NCBI RefSeq assembly: GCF_001424985.1
Contig: NZ_LMDA01000028.1
Coordinates: 14,568-78,567 of the forward strand
Source: Rhizobium sp. Root1212
GTDB lineage: Bacteria > Pseudomonadota > Alphaproteobacteria > Rhizobiales > Rhizobiaceae
Direction of reading: 5' to 3'
Length of the DNA: 64,000 nt
Position 1 is the first letter of the stretch; every line of letters begins with the position of its first letter. The notes under the pieces were generated by a model. That model saw only the letters and a list, made by a program, of their open reading frames with translations. It was not told where the DNA came from and ran no database searches. The translations under genes were made by a program, and so were the position numbers. This document shows positions 17,702 through 27,693 of the stretch, piece by piece.

Positions 17702-18529
17702 ATGTTTCGTGCAGGCGCCCTCATGGCGTTGCCCTTCGTAACGGGGGCATGTATCTCGGGTGTGACGGCAGCCCATGCCGCGCCGGGCAGCGGGCTCGTG
17801 CCGCATCGCGCCGTCTACGATCTCGAACTGAAGGACGCCTCCGAACGCTCCGGCATTTCCGGCATGTACGGTCGCATGGTCTATGAGTTCAACGGCTCGG
17901 CCTGCGAGGGATATACCGTCAGCTTCCGCTTCGTTACCAAGGTCGATACCGGCGAAGAGGTGAAGCTCACCGACCAGCAGACCACGACCTACGAGGATAT
18001 CAAGGGCGGCAATTTCCGTTTCCTCACGCGCTCCTTCACCGATGAAAAGCTCGACAAGGAAGTGCGCGGTTCCGCCCATGACGATAAGAAAGGCGTTGTC
18101 GTCGATCTGACCGAGCCGGAAAAGCGTAAGGTCGATCTCGCCCAGAGCCTGTTCCCGACAGAGCATATGCTCGAAGTCATCGACCGGGCGAAAAAGGGGC
18201 AGACGCTGTTCGAATCGCGCATCTTCGACGGCTCGGATTCCGGCGACAAGACGCTGATCACCACGACGCTGGTCGGCAAGCAGCGCAAGCCATTGGCCGA
18301 CGATCCCGATGTGAGCAAAGCCGGCGAAATGGCCGATAAGGTCTATTGGCCGGTGACGATCTCCTACTTCGACGACGACCAGAGCGGCGATGCCCTGCCG
18401 ATCTACCGCATGGAGTTCAAGCTCTACGAGAACGGCATCACCCGCGATCTCACTATGGATTACGGCGATTTCGTTCTGAGCGGCAAGCTGGCCGATCTTG
18501 AGCTTTTCCAGCCGGCTGATTGCAAGTAA
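17702..18529 (+). CDS. eipB: EipB family cell-envelope integrity protein (DUF1849)
   Basis: The product is a 275-residue exported protein of the DUF1849/EipB family, first described in Brucella as a periplasmic beta-spiral protein needed for envelope integrity. A signal peptide (MFRAGALMALPFVTG...AHA) precedes the mature start near residue 28. The two cysteines that form the family disulfide are present, one in GSACEGY and one four residues from the C-terminus (PADCK). Family segments HRAVYDLEL, LTDQQTTTYEDI and FPTEHMLEVI are clear. AGGAGG lies 6 bases before the ATG at 17702. It probably stands alone; a palindromic repeat follows its stop. Confidence 0.88.
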   Translation: MFRAGALMALPFVTGACISGVTAAHAAPGSGLVPHRAVYDLELKDASERSGISGMYGRMVYEFNGSACEGYTVSFRFVTKVDTGEEVKLTDQQTTTYEDIKGGNFRFLTRSFTDEKLDKEVRGSAHDDKKGVVVDLTEPEKRKVDLAQSLFPTEHMLEVIDRAKKGQTLFESRIFDGSDSGDKTLITTTLVGKQRKPLADDPDVSKAGEMADKVYWPVTISYFDDDQSGDALPIYRMEFKLYENGITRDLTMDYGDFVLSGKLADLELFQPADCK

Positions 18530-18552
18530 TGTGTTCCAAGGAGCGTGTGTCT

Positions 18553-18657
18553 CTCTCCTCCGTCATGGTCGGGCTTGACCCGACCATCTTCCACGGACTC
18601 CGCGCTGACGAGGGGCCGGCAGATCCTCAGGACAAGCCCGAGGATGACGAAGGAGAG
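18553..18657. repeat. Palindromic intergenic repeat element (three-way stem structure)
   Basis: An outer stem CTCTCCTCCGTCAT (18553-18566) with ATGACGAAGGAGAG (18644-18657), 13 of 14 paired, encloses two inner hairpins. The first is ATGGTCGGG (18565-18573) with CCCGACCAT (18579-18587), perfect. The second is ATCCTCAGG (18623-18631) with CCCGAGGAT (18637-18645), one mismatch. The wording CGTCAT, GGGCTTGACCC and CCTCAGGACAAGCCCGAGG matches what I recall of dispersed palindromic repeats in rhizobial genomes (RIME-like). No coding frame is convincing. It separates eipB from the rpsB promoter. Confidence 0.7.
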
Positions 18658-18713
18658 TGAGGGGGAGGGAGTGTTCCCTTCCTCGATACCTTCGTGTTTT
18701 CTCACCCCAGGGC

Positions 18714-18866
18714 TTGATTAATCGAGCAGTCCGCTGTATGGCGACCCCATTCCACACGTAGGGTTTGGGATTTTCCGGGAGAAATCCGGAAGGTTCCGCC
18801 GGTGGCGTTCTTCAAGAGAAGACGCTGTTTGCCCTGCGGAGGTTAACCGGAAAAGGAGAAAAAGGC
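18714..18866 (+). promoter_or_regulatory. Candidate rpsB promoter and structured leader
   Basis: TTGATT (18714-18719), 17 bases, TATGGC (18737-18742) is a fair sigma70 match. It would give a leader of about 118 bases before the rpsB ATG. The leader contains TTCCGG/CCGGAA (18773-18791) and other paired stretches. Ribosomal protein S2 is autoregulated through its mRNA leader in several bacteria, so an S2-binding structure is possible; I cannot match a known motif. AAGGAG (18853-18858) is the ribosome site. The whole 18530-18866 interval has no gene. Confidence 0.4.
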
Positions 18867-19634
18867 ATGGCATTGCCTGATTTCAGCATGCGCCAGCTTC
18901 TGGAAGCTGGTGTTCACTTCGGCCACCAGACCCACCGCTGGAACCCGAAGATGAAGCCGTACATCTTCGGCGAACGTTCCAACGTCCACATCATCGACCT
19001 CGCGCAGACCGTGCCGATGCTGTCGCGCGCCCTGCAGATCGTCAGCGACACCGTTGCCAAGGGGGGCCGCGTTCTGTTCGTCGGCACCAAGCGCCAGGCT
19101 TCGGAAATCATTGCTGACGCTGCCAAGCGTTCGGCCCAGTACTACGTCAATGCTCGCTGGCTCGGCGGCATGATGACCAACTGGAAGACCATCTCGAACT
19201 CGATCCAGCGCCTGCGCAAGCTCGACGAAATCCTCGCTTCGGAAGGCTCCGGCTATTCGAAGAAGGAGCGTCTGAACCTCGAGCGCGAACGCGAAAAGCT
19301 GAACCGCGCTCTCGGCGGTATCCGCGACATGGGCGGCGTTCCGGACCTGATGTTCATCATCGACACCAACAAGGAATCGATCGCCATCCAGGAAGCCAAG
19401 CGTCTCGGCATCCCGGTTGTCGCCATCATCGACTCCAACTGCGATCCGGACCAGATCGACTTCCCGATCCCCGGCAACGACGACGCTTCGCGCGCGATCT
19501 CGCTCTACTGCGACCTGATCTCGCGTGCCGCTCTCGACGGCATTGCCCGTCAGCAGGGCGCTTCGGGCCGTGACCTCGGCGCTGCAGAAGACCTGCCGCT
19601 CGAGCCGGCTCTGGAAGAATCTGCCGAAGCCTGA
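18867..19634 (+). CDS. rpsB: 30S ribosomal protein S2
   Basis: The product is a 255-residue ribosomal protein uS2. The N-terminus [20 protein letters not shown], the [17 protein letters not shown] segment and [19 protein letters not shown] are highly conserved. It binds the 30S head-body junction and is needed to load S1. The ATG at 18867 has AAGGAG 8 bases upstream. A terminator pair lies in the 235-base spacer before tsf, so read-through or a second promoter must feed tsf. Confidence 0.98.
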   Translation: MALPDFSMRQLLEAGVHFGHQTHRWNPKMKPYIFGERSNVHIIDLAQTVPMLSRALQIVSDTVAKGGRVLFVGTKRQASEIIADAAKRSAQYYVNARWLGGMMTNWKTISNSIQRLRKLDEILASEGSGYSKKERLNLEREREKLNRALGGIRDMGGVPDLMFIIDTNKESIAIQEAKRLGIPVVAIIDSNCDPDQIDFPIPGNDDASRAISLYCDLISRAALDGIARQQGASGRDLGAAEDLPLEPALEESAEA

Positions 19635-19643
19635 TCGTGTCGG

Positions 19644-19726
19644 GCGGCCGGATGACCGGCCGCTCCTCGATATAAAATCTGGACGAGGCCGTTTGCGATC
19701 GAAGAAGTAAACGGCCTTGTTCTTTT
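19644..19726 (+). terminator. Tandem hairpins between rpsB and tsf
   Basis: GCGGCCGG (19644-19651) pairs with CCGGCCGC (19656-19663). AGGCCGTTT (19686-19694) then pairs with AAACGGCCT (19709-19717), followed by TGTTCTTTT. The second looks like an intrinsic terminator. Together they probably attenuate rpsB transcription into tsf. Confidence 0.7.
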
Positions 19727-19869
19727 GCACGGGACGAAGGTTCGCGTTGCACCGTCGCGATGGCTTTCATCACGATGTCACATTCAGGGGTCATTCCCTG
19801 CCACACCCTCCTGGTCGGGCGCCGGAACTCTGGCAGCACACCAGCCGAACAAGCAAAGAGGCAAAGAAG

Positions 19870-20793
19870 ATGAGCGTTACTGCAGCAATGGTGAAGGAAC
19901 TGCGCGAAAAGACCGGCGCAGGCATGATGGATTGCAAGAAGGCCCTGGCCGAAACCAACGGCGACATGGAAGCCGCGATCGACTGGCTGCGCGCCAAGGG
20001 CATCGCCAAGGCCGACAAGAAGTCGGGCCGTGCAGCCGCTGAAGGCCTGATCGGCATCGCATCCGCCGGCACCAAGGCCGTCGTCGTCGAACTGAACTCC
20101 GAAACCGACTTCGTTGCCCGCAACGATGCCTTCCAGGATCTCGTCCGCGGTATCGCTGGCGTTGCCGTCAACACCGACGGCTCGGTCGAAGCGATCAGCG
20201 CTGCGACCTATCCGGCAACCGGCAAGCCGGTTTCCGAAACCATCGTCGACGCGATCGCGACGATCGGTGAAAACATGACGCTGCGCCGCTCGGCTCTGCT
20301 GTCGGTCGAAGACGGCGTTGTCGCCACCTACATCCACAACTCGGTTGCCGACGGCCTCGGCAAGCTCGGCGTTCTCGTCGCGCTGAAGTCGACCGGCGAC
20401 AAGGACGCTCTGACTGCCATCGGCCGCCAGGTTGCCATGCACATCGCTGCGACCAACCCGCTCGCCATCCGTTCGAGCGAAGTCGATGCCGCCGTCGCCG
20501 AGCGCGAGCGCAACGTCTTCATCGAGCAGGCCCGCGAATCCGGCAAGCCGGATGCGATCATCGAAAAGATGGTCGAAGGCCGCATGCGCAAGTTCTTCGA
20601 GGAAGTCGCCCTTCTCTCGCAGGCTTTTGTCATGAACCCCGACCTGACCGTCGAAGCCGCCGTCAAGGAAGCTGAAAAGTCGGTTGGTGCGCCGATCGAA
20701 ATCACCGGCATGGCCCGTCTTCTCCTCGGCGAAGGCGTCGAGAAGGAAGAAAGCGATTTCGCAGCCGAAGTGGCAGCCGTCGCCAAGGGTTGA
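19870..20793 (+). CDS. tsf: Elongation factor Ts
   Basis: The product is a 307-residue EF-Ts, the nucleotide exchange factor that regenerates EF-Tu-GTP. The N-terminal UBA-like domain [20 protein letters not shown] and the core [13 protein letters not shown] are the two family signatures. A dimerisation region and the C-terminal module are of normal length. The ATG at 19870 follows GAGGCAAAGAAG; the longer open frame upstream is not EF-Ts-like. It lies between rpsB and pyrH, the universal order. Confidence 0.98.
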   Translation: MSVTAAMVKELREKTGAGMMDCKKALAETNGDMEAAIDWLRAKGIAKADKKSGRAAAEGLIGIASAGTKAVVVELNSETDFVARNDAFQDLVRGIAGVAVNTDGSVEAISAATYPATGKPVSETIVDAIATIGENMTLRRSALLSVEDGVVATYIHNSVADGLGKLGVLVALKSTGDKDALTAIGRQVAMHIAATNPLAIRSSEVDAAVAERERNVFIEQARESGKPDAIIEKMVEGRMRKFFEEVALLSQAFVMNPDLTVEAAVKEAEKSVGAPIEITGMARLLLGEGVEKEESDFAAEVAAVAKG

Positions 20794-20821
20794 TTTCTTC
20801 ATCCCGATTTGGAAAACCAAG

Positions 20822-20850
20822 GGGCATCGCGTGACAACGCGGTGCCCTTC
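20822..20850 (+). terminator. Hairpin after tsf
   Basis: GGGCATCGCG (20822-20831) and CGCGGTGCCC (20838-20847) form a 10-bp stem with one G-U pair and a 6-base loop. Only a short U-containing tail follows (TTCGTGT), so it may be a weak terminator or processing site before pyrH. Confidence 0.55.
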
Positions 20851-20947
20851 GTGTATCCGGCATCACCATAATTTGGCGCAGGCCCGCTTTCGGATCGTTT
20901 CGAGAGGCGAGAGGCCGCGCGGATACGATCATAGCTCAGGAGCGACA

Positions 20948-21670
20948 ATGTCGGCGAAACCACTCTACAAGCGCGTTCTGCTCAAGGCTTCCGGCGAAGC
21001 CCTGATGGGCAATCAGGGCTTCGGCATCGATGTCGCCGTGGCCGACCGCATCGCCAGCGATATCGCCGAAGCGCGCGCCATGGGCGTCGAAGTCGGCGTG
21101 GTGGTCGGCGGCGGCAACATTTTTCGCGGTGTCGCTGTTGCTTCGAAGGGCGGCGACCGGGTGACCGGCGACCACATGGGCATGCTGGCGACCGTCATCA
21201 ACGCGCTGGCGCTGGCGACCTCGCTGCGCAAGCTCGATATCGACACCGTCGTTCTCTCGGCCATCGCTATGCCGGAAATCTGCGAGAGCTTCTCGCAGCG
21301 CGCCACGCTCTATCACCTGTCTCTCGGCCGCGTGGTGATCTTTGCCGGCGGCACCGGCAATCCGTTCTTCACCACCGACTCGGCCGCAGCCCTGCGCGCG
21401 GCTGAAATGGGCGCTGAGGCGATCTTCAAGGGCACCCAGGTCGATGGCATCTATTCGGCCGATCCGAAGAAGGACCCGACCGCGACCCGCTACGACCATC
21501 TGACCCACGATCAGGTTCTGCAGCAGGGCCTCGCCGTCATGGATGTTGCAGCCGTGGCGCTGGCGCGCGAAAACAGGATACCGATCATCGTCTTCTCGAT
21601 CCACGAGAAGGGTGGTTTTGCCGAAATTCTGACCGGCGGTGGCCGTGCAACCATTGTAACCGACAACTAA
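20948..21670 (+). CDS. pyrH: UMP kinase
   Basis: The product is a 240-residue bacterial UMP kinase of the amino-acid-kinase fold; it phosphorylates UMP to UDP for RNA, DNA and sugar-nucleotide synthesis. Signatures are KRVLLKASGEALMG at the N-terminus, VVVGGGNIFRG, GDHMGMLATVINALAL and FAGGTGNPFFTTDSAAALRA. The ATG at 20948 is preceded by CAGGAGCG at proper spacing. It is followed 36 bases later by frr. Confidence 0.97.
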   Translation: MSAKPLYKRVLLKASGEALMGNQGFGIDVAVADRIASDIAEARAMGVEVGVVVGGGNIFRGVAVASKGGDRVTGDHMGMLATVINALALATSLRKLDIDTVVLSAIAMPEICESFSQRATLYHLSLGRVVIFAGGTGNPFFTTDSAAALRAAEMGAEAIFKGTQVDGIYSADPKKDPTATRYDHLTHDQVLQQGLAVMDVAAVALARENRIPIIVFSIHEKGGFAEILTGGGRATIVTDN

Positions 21671-21706
21671 TCCACGATCTCGACGTCGAAAACCGGAGTT
21701 TGATCC

Positions 21707-22267
21707 ATGAGTGAAGGTATTGATCTGGGTGATGTGAAGCGCCGTATGGATGGCGCTGTGAACGCCTTCAAGAGCGACATCGCCTCGTTGCGCACTGGCC
21801 GCGCCTCGGCCAACGTTCTCGATCCGGTGATGGTCGAGGCCTATGGTTCGCGTGTGCCGCTGAACCAGGTCGCCAACATCACCGTTCCGGAAGCCCGCAT
21901 GCTCGGCGTTTCCATCTGGGACAAGTCGATGGTCAATGCCGTCGATCGTGCCATCCGCGAATCGAATCTCGGCCTCAACCCGATCGTCGATGGCCAGAAC
22001 CTGCGCATTCCGCTACCGGAACTGAACGAAGAGCGCCGCAAGTCGCTGGTCAAGGTTGCCCATGATTATGCCGAAAAGGCCAAGATCGCGATCCGCAACG
22101 TGCGCCGCGACGGCATGGACACCTTGAAAAAGGCGGAAAAGGACGGTGATATCGGGCAGGACACGAGCCGTAGCCAGTCGGAAAAGGTCCAGAAGATTAC
22201 CGATGACATGATTTCGGACATCGACCGCTTGCTCGTCGAGAAGGAAAAAGAAATCATGCAGGTGTAG
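21707..22267 (+). CDS. frr: Ribosome recycling factor
   Basis: The product is a 186-residue RRF, which with EF-G splits post-termination ribosomes. The pattern [36 protein letters not shown] and the C-terminal helix [20 protein letters not shown] is characteristic, and the length is exactly as expected. It sits between pyrH and uppS. Confidence 0.97.
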   Translation: MSEGIDLGDVKRRMDGAVNAFKSDIASLRTGRASANVLDPVMVEAYGSRVPLNQVANITVPEARMLGVSIWDKSMVNAVDRAIRESNLGLNPIVDGQNLRIPLPELNEERRKSLVKVAHDYAEKAKIAIRNVRRDGMDTLKKAEKDGDIGQDTSRSQSEKVQKITDDMISDIDRLLVEKEKEIMQV

Positions 22268-22305
22268 TCTGCATTTTTTCCGAGTCTCTTTTTTCCGGGC
22301 CGTCG

Positions 22306-23052
22306 ATGTCGATACCTCCCTTGAGCAATGTTCCGACCCACGTGGCCATCATCATGGATGGCAATGGCCGCTGGGCCAACAAGCGCGGCCTGCCGCGCAC
22401 CATGGGACATCGCAAGGGTGTCGAGGCGGTCCGCGAAGCGGTGCGCACGGCGGGTGAAGTCGGCGTGCGCTACCTCACCCTCTTTGCCTTTTCGTCCGAA
22501 AACTGGACACGGCCGGAAGACGAGATTTCCGATCTGATGGGCCTGCTCAAGGCTTTCATCCGCCGCGATCTTGCTGACCTGCACCGCCAGAACGTCCGCA
22601 TCCGCGTCATCGGTGACAAGACCAACCTGCGCAGCGATATTCTGCCACTGCTGCTGGAGGCCGAGGAAACGACCCGCAACAACTCGGGAATCACCCTCGT
22701 CATCGCCTTCAACTACGGCGCCCGCGATGAGATGGCGCGCGCCATGCGCTCCCTGGCCGTCGATGTGAAGGAAGGGCGGATGCTGCCCGAGCAGATCACG
22801 CCGGAGCGGATCGCAAGCCGTCTCGACACAGCCGGCATTCCCGACCCAGATCTGGTGCTGCGCACCAGCGGCGAGGAGCGGCTTTCCAATTTCCTGCTCT
22901 GGCAGGCGGCCTATTCCGAGCTTTTGTTCGTGCCGGAGCTTTGGCCTGATTTCAATCGCGACAGTTTCCTGGCGGCGCTTGAGCGCTACGCCACGCGCGA
23001 GCGTCGTTTCGGCGGTCTTTCCAAGCCGGCGACACTGGCGGTCGGCTCCTGA
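22306..23052 (+). CDS. uppS: Undecaprenyl diphosphate synthase
   Basis: The product is a 248-residue cis-prenyltransferase (isoprenyl transferase) that makes the C55 carrier for peptidoglycan and O-antigen. The catalytic Asp18 lies in IIMDGNGRW (residues 15-23), with [24 protein letters not shown] and the C-terminal [14 protein letters not shown] motif. No strong ribosome site precedes the ATG; the start is chosen by family length. Its TGA shares a base with the cdsA ATG (TGATG), so the two are coupled. Confidence 0.96.
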   Translation: MSIPPLSNVPTHVAIIMDGNGRWANKRGLPRTMGHRKGVEAVREAVRTAGEVGVRYLTLFAFSSENWTRPEDEISDLMGLLKAFIRRDLADLHRQNVRIRVIGDKTNLRSDILPLLLEAEETTRNNSGITLVIAFNYGARDEMARAMRSLAVDVKEGRMLPEQITPERIASRLDTAGIPDPDLVLRTSGEERLSNFLLWQAAYSELLFVPELWPDFNRDSFLAALERYATRERRFGGLSKPATLAVGS

Positions 23053-23885
23053 TGCAGAAAGAACTCAAGCTTCGCATCGTCTCCGGCATCGTACTGGCCG
23101 TGGTCGCCCTTGCGGCCACCTGGGCCGGCGGTCCGGCCTTCCGGCTGCTTTCGGTGGCCATCGCGCTGCTCGTCTATTCCGAGTGGTCGACGATCACCAG
23201 GCTCGGCGAACAGGATTTCAAGGGCAATGCCTTCGGATGGCTGAGTCAGGCCGTGTTGGCTGGCCTCGTGCTTCTGGGTGAAACAAGCTGGACGTTGCCG
23301 GTGCTCGGCGCGGCCGCAGTTCTGTCCATCGCCTGGGTGCTGGTTCAGAAGACAAGCTGGTGGTTGCCGGGCGGCATCGTCTATGCGGGCCTCACAGGCA
23401 TCTCGCTGTCCGCCATCCGCGATGACGCCCATATCGGCCTGATCGCGATGATTTTCGTCTTCGCCATCGTCTGGGCCACCGATATCCTCGCCTATTTCGT
23501 CGGACGGGCGATCGGCGGGCCAAAACTTGCGCCGAAAATCTCGCCTGGCAAGACATGGTCTGGCGCGATCGGTGGAACCGTGTCGGGCATCATCGCCGGG
23601 GTCGCTATCTATATGGCGGAGTTTTCCACGCTCGATTGGCGCATCCCGTTGCTGGCACTGTTCCTGTCGGTATCGAGCCAGATCGGCGATTTGTTCGAAT
23701 CCTTCATCAAGCGCCGTTTCGGCGTAAAAGACTCCGGTCGTATCATTCCGGGGCATGGCGGCGTGATGGATCGGGTCGACGGACTTGTTTTTGCCAGCTT
23801 TGCGGCGCTTTTCGTTGCAATGCTGACGATTCTGGGGCAGGGCGGTAATGTCCAGCTCGTCGGCGCTGCCCTGTTGGGCCTGTAG
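23052..23885 (+). CDS. cdsA: Phosphatidate cytidylyltransferase (CDP-diglyceride synthase)
   Basis: The product is a 277-residue polytopic enzyme that makes CDP-diacylglycerol, the branch point of phospholipid synthesis. The C-terminal CdsA signature is complete: SFIKRRFGVKDSGRIIPGHG then GVMDRVDGL. The ATP/CTP region contains KISPGKTWSGAIGGT. About eight transmembrane helices are visible. It overlaps uppS by one base and is followed by rseP after 36 bases. Confidence 0.95.
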   Translation: MQKELKLRIVSGIVLAVVALAATWAGGPAFRLLSVAIALLVYSEWSTITRLGEQDFKGNAFGWLSQAVLAGLVLLGETSWTLPVLGAAAVLSIAWVLVQKTSWWLPGGIVYAGLTGISLSAIRDDAHIGLIAMIFVFAIVWATDILAYFVGRAIGGPKLAPKISPGKTWSGAIGGTVSGIIAGVAIYMAEFSTLDWRIPLLALFLSVSSQIGDLFESFIKRRFGVKDSGRIIPGHGGVMDRVDGLVFASFAALFVAMLTILGQGGNVQLVGAALLGL

Positions 23886-23921
23886 TCGTCGTAGATTCTG
23901 CGACAGATAAGAGGGTACAAA

Positions 23922-25055
23922 ATGGCTTTCGCCGCCGATGTGACGCATTTCCTGGTCGGCTATATGGTGCCGTTCCTGCTGGTGCTGACGCTGCTCGTGT
24001 TCGTCCATGAGATGGGGCACTACCTGGTCGGCCGTTGGTCGGGCATCCGTATTCTTGCCTTTTCGGTCGGATTCGGCCCTGAAATCATCGGCTTCACCGA
24101 CCGGCACCAGACGCGCTGGAAGATCTGCGCCATTCCGCTCGGCGGCTATGTGAAGTTCTACGGCGACGAGGATGCGGCCAGCACCTCCGTCGGCACCAAC
24201 CTCGATACCCTGACGCCGGAAGAGCGCGATCGCACCTTCCTCGGCGCGACGCTCTGGAAGCGCGCGGCAACGGTTGCCGCTGGCCCGATCGCCAATTTCC
24301 TGCTGGCGATCGCTATTTTCGCTGTGCTGTTTTCGATCTACGGCCGGCAAGTCGCCGATCCCGTGGTTGCCGAGGTGAAGCCCGAAAGTGCCGCTGCTGC
24401 CGCCGGTATTCAGCCGGGCGACCTGCTCGTTGCTATCGACGGTACGGCGGTCAAGACCTTCGACGATGTGCGCCGCTATGTCAGCATTCGGCCGGAAACG
24501 CCGATCGTCATCCGCATCGAGCGCAAGGGCGCCTTCCTCGACCTGCCGATGGAGCCGCGCCGCACGGAGATCGAGGATCAGTTCGGCAACAAGGTTGAAC
24601 TCGGTGTCATCGGCATCCTGACCAATCAGGAAACCGGCAATTTCCGCCGTGTCAGCTATAGTCCGATCGAGGCCGTCGGCCAGGGCGCGGTCGAAAGCTG
24701 GAACATCGTCACCGGCACATTCAAGTATATTTCCAACCTCGTGACGGGCCGCATGAAGGCCGATCAGCTGGGCGGACCGATCCGTGTGGCCCAGGCATCC
24801 GGCCAGATGGCGACCATCGGCATCGATGCGGTGCTGCATCTGGCCGCCGTTCTGTCAGTTTCCATTGGACTTCTTAACCTCATGCCCGTTCCCGTACTTG
24901 ATGGCGGGCACCTGATGTTTTATGCGGTGGAGGCCGTGCGGGGTAAGCCGCTCGGACCTCAGGCACAGGACATCGCCTTCCGGATCGGTTTTGCGATGGT
25001 TCTGATGCTGATGGTCTTTGCGACCTGGAACGACATAAGCTCACTTCTGGGCTGA
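23922..25055 (+). CDS. rseP: RseP-type site-2 protease
   Basis: The product is a 377-residue intramembrane zinc metalloprotease (M50). The HExxH zinc motif is HEMGH at residues 29-33, and the second metal motif LMPVPVLDGGH places Asp near 327. One PDZ domain lies between about residues 120 and 200 (PESAAAAAGIQPGDLLVAID), whereas E. coli RseP has two. It cleaves membrane-bound anti-sigma factors and remnant signal peptides; the substrate here is unknown. It sits between cdsA and bamA as in most proteobacteria. Confidence 0.94.
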   Translation: MAFAADVTHFLVGYMVPFLLVLTLLVFVHEMGHYLVGRWSGIRILAFSVGFGPEIIGFTDRHQTRWKICAIPLGGYVKFYGDEDAASTSVGTNLDTLTPEERDRTFLGATLWKRAATVAAGPIANFLLAIAIFAVLFSIYGRQVADPVVAEVKPESAAAAAGIQPGDLLVAIDGTAVKTFDDVRRYVSIRPETPIVIRIERKGAFLDLPMEPRRTEIEDQFGNKVELGVIGILTNQETGNFRRVSYSPIEAVGQGAVESWNIVTGTFKYISNLVTGRMKADQLGGPIRVAQASGQMATIGIDAVLHLAAVLSVSIGLLNLMPVPVLDGGHLMFYAVEAVRGKPLGPQAQDIAFRIGFAMVLMLMVFATWNDISSLLG

Positions 25056-25302
25056 GGTTTTGCCCAAGCGAAAGCGGGGCCGGAGAGGGGCTAGGGAAGC
25101 TGTTAGAGGGGTTCCTATCCATCGTTGGAAAGGAACTGTTTACGATAATCCAAGTCCGTAGTGGCCGTTAGGCCACGGTTTGAATTGAAGTAAACAGAAA
25201 TTAACGAGCGACCTTGCTTGTATGGGAAAAGCGGTTAAAACGGCAACCGTGACCGGAGTCGGTGCGAGTTCGCTGCGGGACATTTGGAAGAAGGTAAAGT
25301 TT

Positions 25303-27645
25303 ATGAAAGCTGGTTCAAAGTTTTTGAACGCGGTGTCGGCCGTTGCCCTGTCGACCAGCATGGTGGCAACGGGCTCGGGTGTCCTGACCCTTGCAAGCGC
25401 ATCTGTCGCAGAAGCCGCAACGATCAGCCGTGTCGAAGTTCGTGGTGCAACCCGTGTCAGCGCCGAAACCGTGCGCGCCAACATCACGATCGTTCCCGGC
25501 AAAAGCTTCAGCAATGCCGATATCGATTCTTCCGTAAAGCGCCTGTACCAGACCGGCTATTTCTCTGATGTCAGCATCAATGTCGCCGGTGGTACGCTCG
25601 TCGTTTCCGTCAAGGAAAACCAGCTGCTCAACCAGGTCGTCTTCAACGGCAACCGCAAGATCAAGGATGACAAGCTGCAGGCCATCGTGCGCTCGCGTTC
25701 TCTTGGTCCCTACAGTGAAGCGACGGTGGAGGGTGATATCCAGTCGATCAAGGACGCCTATGCGGCGACCGGTCGTAGCGACATCACGGTGACGACGCAG
25801 GTCGTTCCGATCGCCGAGGGTCGCGTCAATCTTGCGTTCGTCATCGACGAAGGCAAGAAGACCAAGATTCGCAACATCAATTTTGTCGGCAACAATGCCT
25901 ATAGCGACGGCCGTCTTCAGTCGGTCATTGCCACGAAGGAATCCGGCTGGTTCTCGTTCCTGACCCGCAAGGACGTCTATAACGAAGACAAGCTCCGAGC
26001 TGACGAAGAGTTGCTGCGCCAGTTCTATTTCAACCGTGGCTACGCCGACTTCCGCGTGGTGTCTTCGGATGCCGTTCTGGATGAGGCAAGCAACGAATAC
26101 ACCGTCACGATCACCGTCGAGGAAGGCGAGCGCTACGATTTCGGCGCCGTCAACGTCGAATCGACCGTCGATGGCGTCGATGCAAACGAGTTGAAGGGGC
26201 TGGTCGAAAGCTCCGAGGGTTCGCTCTATCGGGCCAGGGACGTCCAGAACACCATGTCCGCGATCTCCAAGCGCGTCGCGGCTCAGGGGTATCCCTTTGC
26301 CCGCGTGACTCCGCGCGGTAACCGCGACTTCGGCAGCCGCACCATCGCCGTCGACTATCTCGTCGATCAGGGCGAGCGCGCCTATGTCGAGCGCATCGAA
26401 ATCCGCGGCAATACCCGCACACGCGATTACGTCATCCGCCGCGAATTCGACATGAGCGAAGGCGACGCGTTCAATCAGGAAATGATCGCCTCGGCCAAGC
26501 GCCGCCTTGAAGCTCTCGGTTACTTCTCCACGGTCAATATCTCGACCCAGCAGGGTTCGGCTGCAGACCGCGTCGTCGTCGTCGTCGATGTTCAGGATCA
26601 GTCAACCGGTTCGTTCGGTATCGGCGCGGGTTATGCGGCCGGTAGCGGCGGCGGCCTGTTGCTCGAAGCCTCGATCGAGGAAAAGAACTTCCTTGGCCGT
26701 GGCCAGTATATCCGTCTTGCCGCGGGTCGTGGCCAGGATACGAAGACCTATAACTTCTCGTTCACCGAGCCGTATTTCCTCGGTTACCGCCTTGCAGCGG
26801 GTTTCGATATCTTCAAGAACGAAAACGACTTCAACGACGACAACTATGACTACAGCGACCAGGGTTTCAGCCTGCGTATAACCGCGCCGATCACGGAATC
26901 GCTGTCCACAACGTTCCGCTACAACTACACGCAGCTGGATTACAGTGGTACGGATCAGTACGGCGACGATCTTGCCTCGCCGTTTGTCGATGCCGTTCGT
27001 GGCAGCAAGTGGACCCGGTCTTCGATCTCGCAGAGCCTGACGTACAATACGCTTGACGATCCGCAGTTGGCCCACGAAGGTATTCTCGCCTCGGTCACGC
27101 AGGAGTTCGCTGGCCTCGGCGGCACGTCGGACTACTACAAGCTGACGGCCAAGGGTAAGTGGTTCTACACGCTCAACGACGACGCCGATATCATCGGGTC
27201 CCTCGCTGGTACGGCAGGCCATGTCTTCAAGACCTCGGGTGATCTCGAAGTCTTCGACCAGTTCCAGATCGGCACGAACGAAATCCGTGGTTTCGAGCGT
27301 AACGGTATCGGTCCGCGAAGCCTCAAGTACGATCAGGCAATCGGTGGCACGACCTACTTCACGGCTTCCGCCGAAGCGACGTTCCCTCTGCCGGGCATTC
27401 CGCGTGACTCGGGCTTCCGTGGTGCGGTGTTCGTCGATGCCGGCACGCTTTACGGTAACGATGTGAAGACGCGCCCTGATGACGATATCAGCGATACTGG
27501 TGCGTCGCTGCGTGCGTCGGTTGGTGTCGGCCTGCTCTGGGCATCGCCGTTCGGTCCGCTGCGTGTCGACTACGCGATCCCGGTTGCCAAGGAAGACTAC
27601 GACCGCGTTCAGAACATTAAGTTCGGCATTTCGTCGTCGTTCTGA
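25303..27645 (+). CDS. bamA: BamA, outer membrane protein assembly factor
   Basis: The product is a 780-residue Omp85 protein. A signal peptide ends near AEA|ATIS (residue 38). Five POTRA domains follow (first: TISRVEVRGATRVSAETVRA) and then a 16-stranded barrel from about residue 435, ending in a C-terminal Phe (KFGISSSF). It inserts beta-barrel proteins into the outer membrane. I choose ATG 25303, which has GAAGAAGG upstream and begins a normal signal peptide; an in-frame ATG at 25222 would add 27 residues. A GTGGCC/GGCCAC hairpin (25161-25176) lies in the 247-base spacer after rseP. Confidence 0.95.
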   Translation: MKAGSKFLNAVSAVALSTSMVATGSGVLTLASASVAEAATISRVEVRGATRVSAETVRANITIVPGKSFSNADIDSSVKRLYQTGYFSDVSINVAGGTLVVSVKENQLLNQVVFNGNRKIKDDKLQAIVRSRSLGPYSEATVEGDIQSIKDAYAATGRSDITVTTQVVPIAEGRVNLAFVIDEGKKTKIRNINFVGNNAYSDGRLQSVIATKESGWFSFLTRKDVYNEDKLRADEELLRQFYFNRGYADFRVVSSDAVLDEASNEYTVTITVEEGERYDFGAVNVESTVDGVDANELKGLVESSEGSLYRARDVQNTMSAISKRVAAQGYPFARVTPRGNRDFGSRTIAVDYLVDQGERAYVERIEIRGNTRTRDYVIRREFDMSEGDAFNQEMIASAKRRLEALGYFSTVNISTQQGSAADRVVVVVDVQDQSTGSFGIGAGYAAGSGGGLLLEASIEEKNFLGRGQYIRLAAGRGQDTKTYNFSFTEPYFLGYRLAAGFDIFKNENDFNDDNYDYSDQGFSLRITAPITESLSTTFRYNYTQLDYSGTDQYGDDLASPFVDAVRGSKWTRSSISQSLTYNTLDDPQLAHEGILASVTQEFAGLGGTSDYYKLTAKGKWFYTLNDDADIIGSLAGTAGHVFKTSGDLEVFDQFQIGTNEIRGFERNGIGPRSLKYDQAIGGTTYFTASAEATFPLPGIPRDSGFRGAVFVDAGTLYGNDVKTRPDDDISDTGASLRASVGVGLLWASPFGPLRVDYAIPVAKEDYDRVQNIKFGISSSF

Positions 27646-27693
27646 TCCCCGCAGTCCAGAACTGCCTGCCAAATCTGTTCTGGAGTTTCGGCC

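Noticed and set aside
22986..24839. 617-codon open frame antisense to cdsA and rseP
   Set aside because: Shadow frame; both sense genes are conserved and complete.
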